From: Ophthalmolycus amberensis
Lineage: Eukaryota > Chordata > Actinopteri > Perciformes > Zoarcidae
NCBI GenBank assembly: GCA_024529925.1
Contig: JAFEUB010001529.1
Location: 124,001-188,000, forward strand
Direction of reading: 5' to 3'
Length of the DNA: 64,000 bases
A program made the position numbers and the translations under genes. Each line of letters begins with the position of its first letter. Position 1 is the first letter of the stretch. The notes under the pieces are model-generated. The model made no database searches, was not told where the DNA came from, and saw only the letters and a program-made list of their open reading frames with translations. Below, in pieces: positions 11,711-25,777 of the stretch.

Positions 11711-11735
11711 TCTCTTTCTTTCTTTTACTCCTCAG

Positions 11736-11792
11736 AGTCGCTCCAGGCAAGAGGACCCAGAGCAAGCTCGACTGAAACAGAAAGCCAAGGAG
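11736..11792 (+). CDS. taf4: taf4 short exon: basic SRSRQEDPEQ segment
   Basis: A 57-base, 19-codon exon encodes SRSRQEDPEQARLKQKAKE. It begins and ends in phase 0 and joins ...LLKAAK from the previous exon to MQQQELAQ in the next. This run is nearly invariant in vertebrate TAF4 proteins. The acceptor lies behind a tract of 16 C residues followed by TCTTTCTTTC-type pyrimidines and CTCAG; the donor is GTAAGC. The unusually long pure C run in the polypyrimidine tract is likely to vary in length between individuals. Because the exon is a multiple of three, skipping it would keep the frame. Its identity is clear because both flanking joins give the expected family sequence. Confidence 0.95.
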
Positions 11793-12869
11793 GTAAGCTG
11801 CCGCGGAGATCATTACCCTTGACATTTCCCCCCCTCCCGACTCCCTTACATACATTTTTCATGCATCGCTACATATGTAATGCCATGTAAAGTCGGACTT
11901 AAAAAAAGAAGTTTGAGGAATCACTTGCGCCGATTGATGCCCGAGCGATTTTCTGTGCACAAAAGACACCTTCCACTTCGTACGCCCGCCCCCCTAAACT
12001 GATTTGCTTTTCTTCGTCCGTCTCAGCTTCTTCATCTCGCACTCATTTGAATGTTTGACTCATTGAGCTCCTCCTGTTTTTGGTCAATGAATACGGTCAG
12101 TGGACAGATATTCAGTGGTGAATGTAGAAGCCTTTGCAGGTTTATTCTTCGCCCTAACCCTTTCTGTTAAACATATTTGTCAATGCTATTTTGTTGTACA
12201 ATATCTGTCTTTACTTACTTCTTGTGACTTCTAAAAACCCTGTTCTTTTACATCTCTTTGGAAAAAGAGTCAAATTTGCAACATTAGCTCAGCGAGGCCA
12301 TAAAAAGCAAAGTGAACGAGTGTTTCAGACGTACCGATTCATGCTCCACATTAGCTTTTACTGCCTCAAAGGAATAAAAAGAGTCGTTTCCCCTCTTTGA
12401 GTAAGCGGTCGAGGCAGAACACGTCGCGTTCCAAATTGGGAAGTTGTTTTACCGAAGTAGTGCGCCGCCGTATCCTCCTTACTGGGGAATTCCCAGCGGA
12501 CCCCGGAAAGTAGACCGCTCTCCTGTTAGTGGTTGGTTAATGTTGTTTACGCAGCAGTTCTGTCACAGTGGAAGTTTGCGTTTGATTTATTTATTTATTT
12601 GCCCTTTGTTTTACTCCGGAGTAACTTCACTGGGTGCTCTCAGTCCTCGGCGTGCTGACGAAGATCAAGAGGATTGTCTTGAGCTTCCGTAGCAGAGCGA
12701 GGAGGCGGGAGGATGAAACATTCACCTGTTGTTGTTGTTGTTGTTGATGTTGATGTAGAACTTAAAGACGTGGTTTCTAAGTTGCCCTTTTCAAAAAGAT
12801 CCCTTTTTATTCATCCGGGTAAAGTTTACTGAGCATGTATGCACTTTTCTCACTAACACACTTCTACAA

Positions 12870-13075
12870 TGCCACCACCTGACGGTGCAGCGACTATCTG
12901 TTTATGTTGGCCATTCATGCTGCAAATGCCTTGCTCAAGGGCAACCCAGTATTGTTGTTTGAAGTATAACGTTTTCAAGGACTTTTTTTAAGCCCAGTCT
13001 GCTGTTTTGAACTCGTGACCTTCGAGTGACAAGTGGACCTTCTCTCACCTCTGGCTACCTGGCGCCACTCCCGTC
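12870..13075 (-). repeat. Possible degenerate SINE-like repeat
   Basis: Words such as TGCCTTGCTCAAGGGCAA and GAACTCGTGACCTTCGAGTG resemble a tRNA-like fish repeat in reverse orientation. It is degenerate, so the call is weak. Confidence 0.3.
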
Positions 13076-13859
13076 TCTCTCTCCCCCCCCAACACGCACC
13101 TCTCCTGGACATTTCTTTTCTTTCTAGCAACAGAGAGCCCTGCTGTAGTTTTAGAACATTCGCACTACGTCTCAGCCTACCCATAAGCCCCGCACATGCA
13201 AATGAGGCAGCGTAATAGGCAGCGCGATAGGTTGGCCCCCCCCAGGGGCCGTGTGATCAAAGCGGATCTCCTCCCCGTTCAGTGGCAGTCCGCTCGTCAT
13301 CTGGATGCGGCCAGATTAGCGCGAGGAGACACGGCGTGCGCCCACACGCTTCTCATTTGCTTCTGGAATTTTAAGAAGGTAGTTTGGAAATCGTCACTTT
13401 ATGTAATGCTTTCTCCCGCTACAGAGAGGCGAGGAAGACTCCCGACCCCTCCCCTACACACACACACACACCCCTCTTTCACCCTCCCTCACCTCTTTCT
13501 TTTCTTTCTTTTGTTGCCTAATGGCCGTTGTTTCTCAGTCCCCGTGCCTCTCCGGTTTCCATCACCTGAATTTGCTGTTTGTGTCACTAGCGGAGTCTGT
13601 CGGCAGCTCACGCTTCTGTGCAAAATTTCATCAGGATAATGAGCCAGAGCTCGGGCAGTGGAGTCAGCCCCCCCCCCCTGATCACACACACAAAATAAAC
13701 ACCACCACCAAACAATCATCATTTAGGAGAGATGGAATTACAGCGTGTTACGTACCTGAACCAAGTGTCGAAACAGGCAGAAAAAGGGCAGGTGTAGAGC
13801 GGATATTAATCCATGAACAAGGGAAATGGTAAGAATGGTCAAGCACAGGTTGAATATCT

Positions 13860-13980
13860 GGTCAAGTCAAGTCAATTTACACAGCCCAAACTCTCAAATG
13901 TGCCCCAAAGGGCTTTACAATATGTACAACGTGCAACATCTCAAGCCTTATAGGAAGGACGAACTCTACGAAAAGAGGTG
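13860..13980 (+). repeat. Teleost repeat fragment (CAAGTCAAGTCAATTT type)
   Basis: GTCAAGTCAAGTCAATTTAC, ACAGCCCAAACTCTCAAAT and AAGGGCTTTACAATATGTAC match in order a common fish repeat containing an ATAGCCCAATATCAC-type block, as I recall it. Confidence 0.5.
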
Positions 13981-14179
13981 AGAAAGCGCCGGTGGAGCAT
14001 CTTCTCACAGGGCCACATCATAGGTGTGCTTCAGTTAACTCACTAGCATTGCGCATATTCTCTCGGAATTATCATCTTTTGTATTTTTGACGTTGACAAT
14101 AAGGGCAAGTTTGGATGAGATCCATTTGGTTGAACTATAGTCTATATATATCTATATATATAGATATATATACTGTATT

Positions 14180-14560
14180 TAGTGTTCATGCTCCCCAAAT
14201 GTTTTTTTGTCATCTTGTCATTGATCATCTTAGTGCAACAATCAGGCCAAAATGTTCACTTGGAAACGATATATAAAAATAGTCAGAATGCCACGACATT
14301 CACTAGGGACATTCATGCTCCCCAGCGGATGGAACCTTTATATTATGGTCAATCCATGAGCCTTCTGCTGGTGCCAGCCTCAGGCCAAACGCGTGGACAC
14401 ACAGAACATAGAGCATACCTCACAATATTGCAGGCAAATGAAGGTCACACAGTTGATTCATGCTCCCAAGGGGATAAAACCATTGATTCCATGGTCTGTC
14501 TTCTGGACCTGGTCTAGTATAAACTTAATTACGATATCAGAAATACCACAATGCTTTTTT
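14180..14560 (-). repeat. Degenerate antisense copy of the GCTAACATGCTAACA family
   Basis: TTCATGCTCCCC recurs (14186, 14312) with GGATGGAACC and CTGGTGCCAGCCTCAGGCC nearby, matching the family's middle part on the opposite strand. It is too eroded to delimit exactly. Confidence 0.35.
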
Positions 14561-16829
14561 TGTCCAGTTGTCACTCGAAGGGCTTCAGGATTTTAGTCTT
14601 AGTAATTGCGTATGTGAATTTGCACCGGCAGCTTCGCCCACAGCCTCGTCACCAGCAGAGCAGGCTGGTCCGATAGACGCTGGCGGAGGTTGTTGTTTTT
14701 TTGCGTGAGAGAGAGGCAGAACGGTCCAGCCACCCGCTTTCCTTCAATTCACAACCATTTGGCCGAAAGGTCAGATGGGCTATTTAAAAAAAAAATGCCC
14801 CCCAGTGAAAATCAATGGGCAAATGGTGGCGCCCAGTTCCTGTGTGTTGTTTGTCGTCTTCGGCAGCAGTGGTAAGTCTGTGTTCTGTCTGTTCCATCAG
14901 CGGGGCAGGAGGCCGGGCGATGCCTAATCATAGAGAGTGAGGGAGGGAAGGAGACAGAGAGACGGAGACAAAGAGATGGAGGGGGAAAGGAGACTTGAGG
15001 GGGGAGAGGCAGAGAGAGATAGAGAGGGAGTTAAGGCCGGTGGAGATACATCACGATGTCAGACACACAGACACACTGCAGCCACAGATTCATCATCGCA
15101 ACCGCGTCTGCAGGCGTAACTGGACAACGGGGGGAAAACGAGTGAACTGGAGAAGAGGAGCGGAGCAGGGACGGGGCAAAGAGAGACGAGGGAAGATGGA
15201 GGGTCGGGGAGTAAGACAAATTGGCTACCACACCTGGCCGGAATCTGGCCAGGCTGCTAAAGCATGTCCACCGTATAGCATTGTTAATTCTGAGCTGTTA
15301 AGGACCCGGCCGTCGTAAACTATGGCCTTCCTTTTTTTAGTCCGAGGGAAACCACAAGCTGTGGAAATCGCAAAGCTTTATTTTCCTCAAACATGTTTCC
15401 TTTCTGGGCATTGAGGGATTTGCTTTCGCCCGTTTCGAAGTGCCGGCACTGCTTGAAATGTCTTGAACCTATACCGAAATTAATTCCGACCTCAGCTCAA
15501 CTCTGAGCCTTGCGTGGCTCCAATTAAAAGCCTACAGTTATTCGTTCCTGCCTCGCTGTACAGCACGAACATATATGTTGGAATCCATGAATCAAATTAG
15601 ACCGATACTCAAGTGACTTATGCACAACCGTGGTCAAAGCGAGCCGCGTTTATGCTCATTTATGTTAAGCCTTTGCTCAGCCGGGACCTTAACGTGTGTT
15701 CTTGATTGGGCCCCGGCATCCTCCACAAAGTGACCAGGTCACGGAGAGATGGGAATCCGCCCATGCCGAATAAGCCCCTTCAGCCAGAGAGGAGAGGCTC
15801 TCGTGTGTCAGAGGACAATGTAGCGGCCCCTTAGTTTTTCATTAGGGCCAGTAACATCTGCCGGCTCACAGGCTCTCGTCCTCTGGCCCTCCGCAAACTG
15901 CTCTGCTCAAAGAGGCAGCCCCCCCCCACCTCAAGCAGGCAGTCCCCCGGGGCAAAATAAAGGCCCCCGCAACCCTCCTCCGTACTCTCTCTCTTCCCAA
16001 TTCGGAGTTGTTGTATTCTAGTCTTCTAGGCAGATACGCAACACCTCAGTGTGCCTGTTTCCTTCTCACAAACTGGGTTATGCATTCCTTTAGCAGGTGT
16101 ACTTTTTTTCTTTGAAAGATCATACAAAGTTGATGTGGATGATTTAATTATCACATAAGACGGGTCTGTTTTCTGGGTCCCAAAGATGTGCGGGCTACTA
16201 AATAGCACACCGTAACCCTATTTTTTATTTGTTGCTTTGTTGCCGGTAGTAACTTCAGTTCTTCTTCACCTCGAGACATGTTACGAGATGAAAAAAAAAC
16301 AAAAAAAAAACAGAAGCAGGCTTTAAAAGTACCTTTGGTGTTCCTGTGTGTTTTCGAATATTACAAAGTGCTGTAATGAGAAGGAAAACAACAAAAAAAG
16401 GAGATTCTTTTTTTTTTTTTGCCTCAGAGGGAGATAGCGACTCATCTCCTCGCTGTACAAGCCTGTAGGTTCACTTTTCTCTTTGTGCGCCAGAGCACTC
16501 CTTGGGACTCGAGCGACGGGGGAATTGGACGTGCTGAGCTACGCTGGTGGCGAGGTGCCAGCCTCCTGTGCCTGGGATGTAAGTGAGAGGTAGGCAGGAC
16601 ACGTTTCAATTAGGCAACAAACACCACACCGCGCTCGCGCTGAGGCTGGGAGGAGCGGAAGAAGAAGAAGAAAAAAAACACACCCGTACCAGCTGACTTC
16701 CCCCTTCTGACCTCTCCCTAAAACACACTCCCCTCTCCACCGCTCCGCTCCACCTTTTTTCCATTTAAAAAATCTGAAGTGTCATTTTTTTTTTGCCAAA
16801 CTCACGCGGGAAGGACAGTAACGGGGGTC

Positions 16830-16970
16830 TCTGCGAGGTGATGCTAAGTGTGCCAGCTCGGGCCTGCATGTTTCCATTAGATTGTCATGTTGGCTAATTA
16901 GAGAGCAGCAGCATGATTCACCTTGTTAATTAGGAGGACTTGCACACCACGTGCCCGGGGGCGGCGTGGG
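16830..16970. promoter_or_regulatory. Candidate conserved intronic element
   Basis: A non-repetitive, balanced-composition block with TTGGCTAATTAGAGAGCAGC and CACCTTGTTAATTAGGAGG, i.e. paired TAATTA homeodomain-type cores. It looks like a vertebrate enhancer, but no alignment was possible. Confidence 0.22.
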
Positions 16971-18584
16971 GAAGAGGAGCCCAGCCTCAGAGCCTGCTAG
17001 TCGCCCCGCTGCCTATGAAGATTCCCCTTCTCATCTACCTTTTTTCGCTCCTTTCTTTTTTTTGATTTGGAAATGAATAAATCATCGAGATCGTCCCTCT
17101 CTCGGAGTGTGAATATCCGAGTTCCCATCTTCTCCTGGATGCAAATTAGGCGTGATCAATAGAAGGTGACGAGCGGCGAATCTAAATGTAAAAGAAAAAG
17201 AGAGAGAGAGAGAGATAGAAAGAGAGAAGAGACTGCTAGACGAAGCACGCCAGCGTGGAATGAGACAAAGCGAGAGAACATTTAAAGTAGGAAATTTCCC
17301 CTAAGATAAGCAGTATTTTTAATGATCACCTCTCTCTCCCGGTGTAAGGCTGTCAGAATCTGCTTAACACTGACTTCTGGCTTCTTCGTTAAACACTGTT
17401 CCCTGGCAAAATGTGCAGCGCAAATGTTATTATTTATAAAAATGATACTCCAACGGAAAGGCGTCGAGTCTTTTGGACACTTTCAATTTATCACACAGTC
17501 CCCCCCCCCCCCCTCTTCGCGGTTTAATTCCTGCAAATAAGTTGCAGATGAAGAGGAGCCGTGGGGTCGTGATAGTGACACCCACATAATGACCTTAGCT
17601 CCAGGGACGGCCGAGGGCCCTGAATAATTGGTCCTTGGCCCTGGAAACACTTCTAACATACTGCTCAGCTTCAGAGGACACTCTGAGCCTGAGACTATTA
17701 GCCCGTGCATGTATTTTGAATTCATCTCCATAGGTAAAATAATATAACCACAAACAGATTCACTTGAATATTTAAGGGGATTTGTGTGCGTTCAAAAGGA
17801 CGACGATGAAACAGAATTTCAAACACATTATTATTATTTTTTTGCATCTTTAATGCGCATGATCGGATTTATTGTCTCGTTATTTAACAAGCTTGGTAGC
17901 AGCACAATAGTGCAAACGCAAATTATTTTAAGTGTTGCATCTGATCAGTATAGTAAAGGTCATTGTAAGCGTCAATACATACTGGTACAAGTGGCATTAA
18001 ATGGCGTAATGTGCAGATTCTATGCATACGACTTAAATGTACATATTGCATAAATATAGACTGTATATATTCAATACCTATTTGGGCAATTAGACATGAC
18101 AGCTCACAGCACAACTCATCATGCACACATGATGCACACTGTAGGTTATCATATATTGAATCAACATTCAATATTTGATCTTGAGAGAACGCTGCCACAT
18201 GTAATAATTACAGAGCTCCGTCGACGAAGTCATAGTTCCGAAACAAAGACGTGCCCACATTAGCAGGTCAGGGCTGAGCCCGTCTCTTTGTGGTGCCTGA
18301 GCGCAGATGGAGAAGTGAATCCTGATTCGTTCATCGCAACTGGCGCTTCTCCCCGCGGCAAGCTAACTGCCAGGCACTTCACATGAAGAAAGGGCCTCGA
18401 AACGCAGCTCCCAGATGTTCGCGTAATGTCGGCCATGTGTGCGTCAGGTGAACGAGATCCACGCATTAAAGACATGCATCAGACGACGCATACGTGAAAT
18501 GTCCACACACACACACACACGTGAAGCAGAGGGAGTCTCACACACAAGACGGTGTGTTTGGATAGCGGCATTTGAAATATAAGT

Positions 18585-19025
18585 ATCTTTGTTGAGCATG
18601 TTGGCATGATAACTAATCACCAATAAACAGTTGAGGCTAATGGGAATGTCATTAGTTTTGCGTGCATTTAGTCATAAACAAAAGCATTGGACACATTGAA
18701 ATTATGACATTATGATGGAGCTCGACAGAAAAGTCAGAAGTACGCAAAGTTACAAAAACATCCTGAGGGGAGCAAGAATGTCTGTGTACAAAATGTCATC
18801 GTGACAATCCTATCCAGTAGTTGACGAGACATTTCATTCATCATAAATGTGACCCTCACAGTGGCGCAAGAGCAAACGTCATGGGACCATCAAAGTCATA
18901 AGGGTCTATCCTCTGGGTACCGTGAATGCAAAATTTCATTGGGGACCAAAGCGGTGGAACTACCAACAGGCCGACGTTGCCATTCCTAGAGCCATGCTGC
19001 TAGCAAGGATAAAACTAATAAAATA
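18585..19025 (+). repeat. GCTAACATGCTAACA family, copy 2
   Basis: TGTTGGCATGATAACTAATC, GAGGCTAATGGGAATGTCAT, TTAGTCATAAACAAAAGC, CATCCTGAGGGGAGCAAGAA and a CCATTCCTAGAGCCATGCTG end follow the family order. Confidence 0.6.
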
Positions 19026-22000
19026 TTAAACTCTCCTACAGAGTTACTAGTTTTGGTTTTGGTCTGATTTATAGTTTTATTAAAAATAGTTGAAATCATA
19101 AAAAAAAAATGTGTGCGTTCGCATAGCTTCAGGCCTTGCGTGACGTACATTTTTTCATCTGCTCATGTCTATGTGAACAGGCTGCATTCGGCCCAAATTA
19201 ATATTTTATATTTGTGATATTAGAAGGTACAATTTCTGGGCAAAATTTTCTTTTGTTTGCAAGAGAGGTGGCAGTGAATGAGGGGAGACGACATGCCATA
19301 CAGGTCCCGGTTGGGCTCGAGCCAGCGTTGCTGTGATTACAGCCCAGATGAACGTACTCTACAGTAGATAAGAAGTCGTTTTGACGGCCACCTGACATTG
19401 AAGCTGACTTACAGCTTTGACTTGCAGATTTATAGCTGTTGGGATGCCAATGTCCAATGGTACTGAAACCATCTGTCCTGCTCCCTGTGTCTCTTATATC
19501 ACTGACATCAGACAAAACTTTGTAATTCAAGCCAACGAGTTGATAGATGTTCTCCGAGCCTTTCTATGACACTGCATTCTAATTGGTGTTAACTTAACAT
19601 TGTATTAGTGTTTATATAGACCAGTTAGTTTGAGGCTGTGTATCAAACTAAAATCATGGTGCAGTCTCACTTTATTAAGACAGTTTTGTTTCCAAGAACA
19701 AATGAAGCAACGTTTCTTGGTTATTTTTTGACCATTTGTAATACAATACATTTACATAGCAGTATTGTGTATCAACCCAGTTGTAATGCATTTGACTAAC
19801 ATCTACACCAGCACCTTTAACAAAATATAGGATGGTTTATATAATATATAAGTACGATGTGTCTCTTGAGGCGCCTCACCATGCCATCGACCATAACCGG
19901 TTGTTTTTAAATGTTTTTAGGTGTTCATTAAGATTCAGCTTCATTCTTGTCAACATACTCCAATTAACTCTTTCCATTATACACGATAGATCGACCTATT
20001 GCCTTGCAGTGCAAAAGGTTAGAGCCGTGATAGGAGATTAGATTGAAGCTTAAGACAGCCACCCTTGTTTAAAATGTATGCGCTCTACCCCGGCTCTTTA
20101 GGGTGTGGGGGGGGGGGGGAGCATTCACGAATAAAAGTGGCATATGTTAAGTCTATATATACACTGAGAGGCTCCCTGCTGTGTGCTGTTGGACCAGAGC
20201 TTTTCTAAAGGGAGCGGGGAGGAGAAACAGACCAACTCAAAAGCCACGGTCTGGCTTTTATGCCGTGGTCTTTGCAGGGCAGACAGCCCCGTAGCTTCCT
20301 TCACAGCCCCGTGGCTGCACGCGCGTGACGTCAAGCAGAGCGTGTTCTGCTCTACCAAGGACATCTGTCTGTAAGCGTCTGGGGGGCCGCGAGCAGCCCC
20401 TCAGGCCGGGAGGGAAGGAGGGAGGGAGGGGGAGGGAGGGAGGGAAGATGGAGAGAAAAGCCTTTGTTAAAAAGCAGCAGAGATGAAGAACGGCAGGTTG
20501 GCCATCATGGCTCCTGCAGCTCATCCTCCTTTTCACTCCGTTCTTGCCGTCCTTTGGACATTTTTGCATCATCGGGAGTCGCGCTCGTCTTTGTTGTGTG
20601 CAATGTCTCATTTAGGTCTTGATGGACATTTTTTACAGATCTATTATACACCTTTAAAAATTTCAAGGGAAACGGGCAACTAAACAAATAAACAGTGAGA
20701 GCCAAAAGGATCAATTTCAATTGCACACTTTCGGCCCAATTTATGCATGTAAATAACAACAAGCCCCCCCCAAAAAAAAAAAAGCTCGGTACTGAAAATA
20801 TCACTAATGTATTAATACATTATTTAGCTTTCATTTGACATTTGGCTCTTCATTTGCCGTCTGCGCTACTGATAAATATTAACATCCACCGCCCTCAAAC
20901 TCGAGGTCTTATGTGATTTTGGAAGACACGAGCAATCTGATGAATACATGCAATTTGATACCCAGGGTCTGGAGTCTGGATTTGTCAAGCATATTTAACT
21001 CAGATTCATAGAATGAAAAGATTTGTTTTATTTTTGGGGTGGGTTGTGGGTAATTTTACCAGTCATTAAACAGTGGGTGATGCCATTTAGTCTCAAAGGA
21101 GAGCTTTTACGTCTTCTGGAGAGTTTGTGTGTGTGCGTCAAAGCTTCATCCAACAGTGTCTTTTTTTTTATAGCTGTAATCAAATGTTCAGCGCATTTTA
21201 GGAGAGCCTTGATGAGAACATAGCCTGATCTGATTAATATCAGATTCAAAGCTTCAGTGTTTGCACCGCCATAGTGTCAGCTGATGTGCACTTAGCAGAG
21301 CGTTCGACATCTGTTGAGCAACCGCGACGAGTGTTTCCCCCTGAAATTGAACATATTTCCAATTTACCCCCACGCCGATCGCAACATCGTCACCTGGCAG
21401 TTTTTTTTTTTTTTGCATCAATCCTCTGAAATTTTCTTGAAAAGCTGCAGATTGATTCTGTCGGGCGTCTTACCAAATGTTCTACATCTTCTGACCTTTG
21501 CTAATAATTTGACTTTACAAGTTCCAGTTCCCTGCTTTGAAAGGGCATGCGGGCAGACTGGAAGCACTGGTATTTAAGCGACTTCGGAACGGCAGATATT
21601 TATGCGGTACTATTGATCGGACCTGGCAAATGTATGCACTCCGCCAGCCGGTTACTCCTCCAGTCAGGGATGAATCTCTGCAGTGACCTTTACGGATTTT
21701 GGATTTGCGTTGTCGATATTTTGGTCTAGAAGGTAGGGAGATATTCTTGCCTAAATCTCAACAAACCCTTTAGAGCTCAGGACAGTTGATGAGGAAGGAC
21801 TGGAACAGTTTTCAAGGTGCCCACATTCCTTCATAGCTACTGCTACTACTTCATAGCACTCGTACACCTGTGTGTGCCTCGACGAACATACTTTTATGTA
21901 CATGTTTGAATTAAATGCAGCTCAAAACAAGGCCCTGAAGGGAAAACGAAATCCATCAAAGCCCGGCCCAAATCTGGCTCGTATCAGTCGGCGGCCATTA

Positions 22001-22258
22001 AACAAAAAAAAAAAGGGAAAGGTAGACTCGGCGCAGCGGTACCAGATTGAAATCAGAAATCAGTCTCCCCGGTGTCACGGCTGGCCGTTTTTACCGACTG
22101 GAAACGCAGACTGGGAGGGTTGCAGATGGCGAAATGAAGTCGTCATTTATCATACAGTCATAAATCTGAGAACGCAGGCAGTTGCCGGGAGGCCATGCCT
22201 GGTGCCAACTGCCAGGCAGAGATGCCGGCATCCTGGTGCCATCAGGGAGATAGCGGAC

Positions 22259-22610
<352 letters not shown>

Positions 22611-23292
22611 TAGCTCACTCTGCTTTAAGGTCAGGCCTGGAGAGATTTGTGTGTTGTTTGTGGCAAAGCTTAATAAGGTTAGCATTGATGCTACATTTGC
22701 CATGTGGACAGGGGGAAATAGTCATCTCCACCCTGTTAGCCGCATCAGCTTCTGTCTCCATTCACATAGTGGTGTTGAGAGCCCGATTCCCAACTCAAAT
22801 CGCCTCATGTACCACTGCCACTAACTAGTATTTGTTTTAGCTACAGTTCATGCATTTTCACCACCATCCGCTTTCAAAATCACATGAACATGACACATGA
22901 ACGAGGTTTTTCAGACGTTCAGCCCCCCCCCCCCCTTACTTTGTGTCGTCAGCGTGTTTGAATCTTTCAACAGTTCCGCCGTGCTAAATGTGAAGTGGCA
23001 ACACCCTAAAGGGCATGCCTCGCCGGGGGGTTTTATTTTTTATTTTTTTAGAGAGAAAAAAACATCAGAGGCAACTGCATGCTCATTTTAGATCAGACTT
23101 TATACACCAAAGCAACCTTTTAACCGAGCGCCATCTGAAAGTAACATGAAATTTTCTCCCCCCCACCGATCAGACAACACACGTGCCTCTCACAAACCCC
23201 AGTGCCCGGCGCACACATGCTGAGAGATAACATAAAAAAGAACATGAAAGACATGAAAGCGCACATTGATTGTCCCTGTTTGCTTCAACCCG

Positions 23293-23294
<2 letters not shown>

Positions 23295-23354
<60 letters not shown>
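23295..23354. repeat. (CT)n microsatellite
   Basis: Pure TC run of 60 bases. Confidence 0.97.
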
Positions 23355-23356
<2 letters not shown>

Positions 23357-23429
23357 CCGGCGGGCACGCACGTAGGCAAGCTGGTGGGTAGGCATTCCCT
23401 GTGCTGTGGCCAAGATTGATAGGCACGTG

Positions 23430-23436
23430 CGTGTGT

Positions 23437-23475
<39 letters not shown>
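23430..23475. repeat. (GT)n microsatellite
   Basis: GT run with one AT interruption, 75 bases from the CT array. Confidence 0.97.
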
Positions 23476-23477
<2 letters not shown>

Positions 23478-24387
23478 CCGTGTTTGCATGTTGGAGGGAG
23501 TGCTGACACCCTCTGTGCCATGGCCCCGGGCCCTCACACATCCACCCAATAGAAAGGGCAGCTCGCAGCGACGCTTGGTTCCCCCCCCCCCCCCTCCCCC
23601 ATCTGCCCCGCGGCCAGACATGACATTACCTCAGGCGGTGCCTCCCCACAAACTCCCCCTTTATATATCGCAAACTGCAAAAATCACAATGGGACCGTGT
23701 GACTGCACACACACACACACACACTCTCGATCTTTGACAGAAGCTCTGTTAATGGCTGACAACAGGCTTCCATTTTGTTTGGCTCAGGAGAGGTTATACA
23801 ATACACGGACGGACAGATAGAGGGAAGAAGAGGGATGTTTCAACTTCTGCTTTTGATCCTGCTCTTGTCTCATTGCTTATTCTTTCTAGCATTGCAGAGC
23901 TCTAAAATGTGACCGTTTTGGTGGCAAATGCGCATAAAATCTGGATATCCTAAAAGTTACCCGTGTGTCTACAAGTAAATGTTATTGTGCAGCTTCATGT
24001 TATTATCGTGTACGGAACAAGAAAGCAGTGTCTTGGAGTTAGGTACCATCAGTACGACCAAATAAAAAAATGGCGCTTATGGCAGTTCAGTATCACAGAT
24101 TTTTGCTGTGAATGTTTGTTACGTATTTGGTTAGTGCAGACTGAGGCATTGTAATCTACAAAAGCCACCACAGACCGAACATATTATAGATTTGTACATT
24201 AATCAAGGATTATAAATATTGGTGGAAAATTCACTTCCTGTTACGAGTGCTCTTGAATTTGTCGGGTTGCCGTTGGGTATCGATAACTTACACCCGATGT
24301 ACTCACTAACCCAAACAGATGCTAGTGCCATACACACCGCATAGAGCGCAGAGGGTATTTTCTAACCGTTCGTGTCGTCTTCACCAG

Positions 24388-24510
24388 ATGCAGCAACAGG
24401 AACTGGCGCAGATGAGGCAGCGAGACGCCAACCTCACAGCACTAGCAGCCATTGGACCCCGCAAGAAGCGTAAAGTGGATTCACCGGGTACAACCCCATC
24501 AGGGACCGAG
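24388..24510 (+). CDS. taf4: taf4 exon: RDANLTALAAIGPRKKRKV motif of TFIID subunit 4
   Basis: This phase-0 exon has 41 codons. It starts MQQQELAQMRQRDANL, continues TALAAIGPRKKRKV and ends DSPGTTPSGTE. It is the most diagnostic block of the family, present in TAF4 and TAF4B. PRKKRKV resembles the classical SV40-type monopartite nuclear localisation signal (KKKRKV core) and probably helps nuclear import, though that function is inferred. The KKRKVD ending matches my recollection of TAF4 better than TAF4B. The acceptor reads TCTTCACCAG and the donor GTAAGA. The Ser/Thr/Pro/Gly-rich tail continues across a 26 kb intron into the last exon; this linker is variable in the family. Confidence 0.96.
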
Positions 24511-25777
24511 GTAAGAAGAAGGAGACTCACTCGATGGCTGCGTTGGTCCAGATCTAGTTGCTAACGTTGACTCGATAACACCAGTTTCACCGTTGACGTT
24601 TGTGGAAATCTTTTCTGACAGTTTTTCTTCAGCGCATCTGTGACGATGACATATTGGCCTGGCTGTCTTACCACCCTGCTGCTTATGCTATAACAATAAA
24701 GTCAATGACAACCTACCAACTGGGCTTCTTCCAAAGAATACTGCAATCCAATATATTGCGTTTCTCAGATTTTCTGTCTTGCAGTGTATTTTTTGTGTAG
24801 ACAGCTTTCAATGGTAATTTCCATGGCCATGTCATCGCTGACTGTACTAAGTTCAAACATGGAGGGTTGCTGGATATGCTAAAACAATGAGTCACTGAAT
24901 ATCTTTCTCTTAGTCGGTGAATAAGGAATATAAATCCATTACTGCAGGTAGAGCAGTGGTTTCCAATTCCGGCAGCTTAAGCAAAGACACTTTTGTTTTT
25001 TAATGCAGGATATTCTCCTCAATCTAATAACTGTGCTGAGCTTCAGTCACTTTACACAGAATCCTCCAGACTTGTCAAGCGTCTGTAGGTCAAGGTTTGT
25101 GGTGGTCTGAAAGAGTCCCTGACGTACAGTGACCGACATAGCCCCTAGGACAATTAATCAATGATCTACAATAGGTTGTGGTATTGTAGTTGGAGATGAG
25201 ACAAAACCACAGTCAGATTTGCTGGCTGCCCAAATATACAACCAGTCTGCTTTTTGTTTAGTTGTTTCCCAAGCCTCCCTGATAGTTTAGCTTACTTTAT
25301 GTGGAACTCTTGTTTTACCTACTCTAGCTTTCTGCCTGTTTCAAAATAATACTTGTAAAAACCATATTTTAGAGGTGGACCCACAATTTAAGCTCCTAAT
25401 TCTTTCAAGTTATATAATTTATTTGAAATGAAGTCAAGATGTCAGAATACATAAGAAGACATGGAGGTTGGAAATACAATTAAAACTCCCCGAGGGACTG
25501 TGATCCTAACCTCTCTAGCAGTTTTCTCTTTGGCTGGCTATTCAGTTGTCAAGTAGTAAACACTGAGAGTTTGACATGTTAGAGGCTCGAATGTTAACTA
25601 AAATAAACTTGTGAGAGGATAAGAATGATAACTGTAACTACACAATGATATATTTGTTCCTGTACTCTAACATAATGGTAACTAAATAAATAACTGGTCA
25701 TTGGTTGATTGATTGAGTCTGTGTCAGACCAGTAGTTCAAATCAGAAGCCGGAGAATAGAGAACACTCCTGTTTTGA

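Larger units (their letters stand above)
7439..11735 (+). other. taf4 intron, 4.3 kb
   Basis: Intron bounded by GTAAGT and CAG. It holds a GT array beside the donor, a long AT-rich hairpin (8010-8166), a TCC array, a G21 tract, a C17 tract, CA and GT arrays and a C16 tract in the acceptor. No coding signal was seen. Confidence 0.85.

Noticed and set aside
19198..19530. 110-codon frame on the - strand
   Set aside because: No family resemblance, no splice signals and no neighbouring exons; length is within chance in this much DNA.
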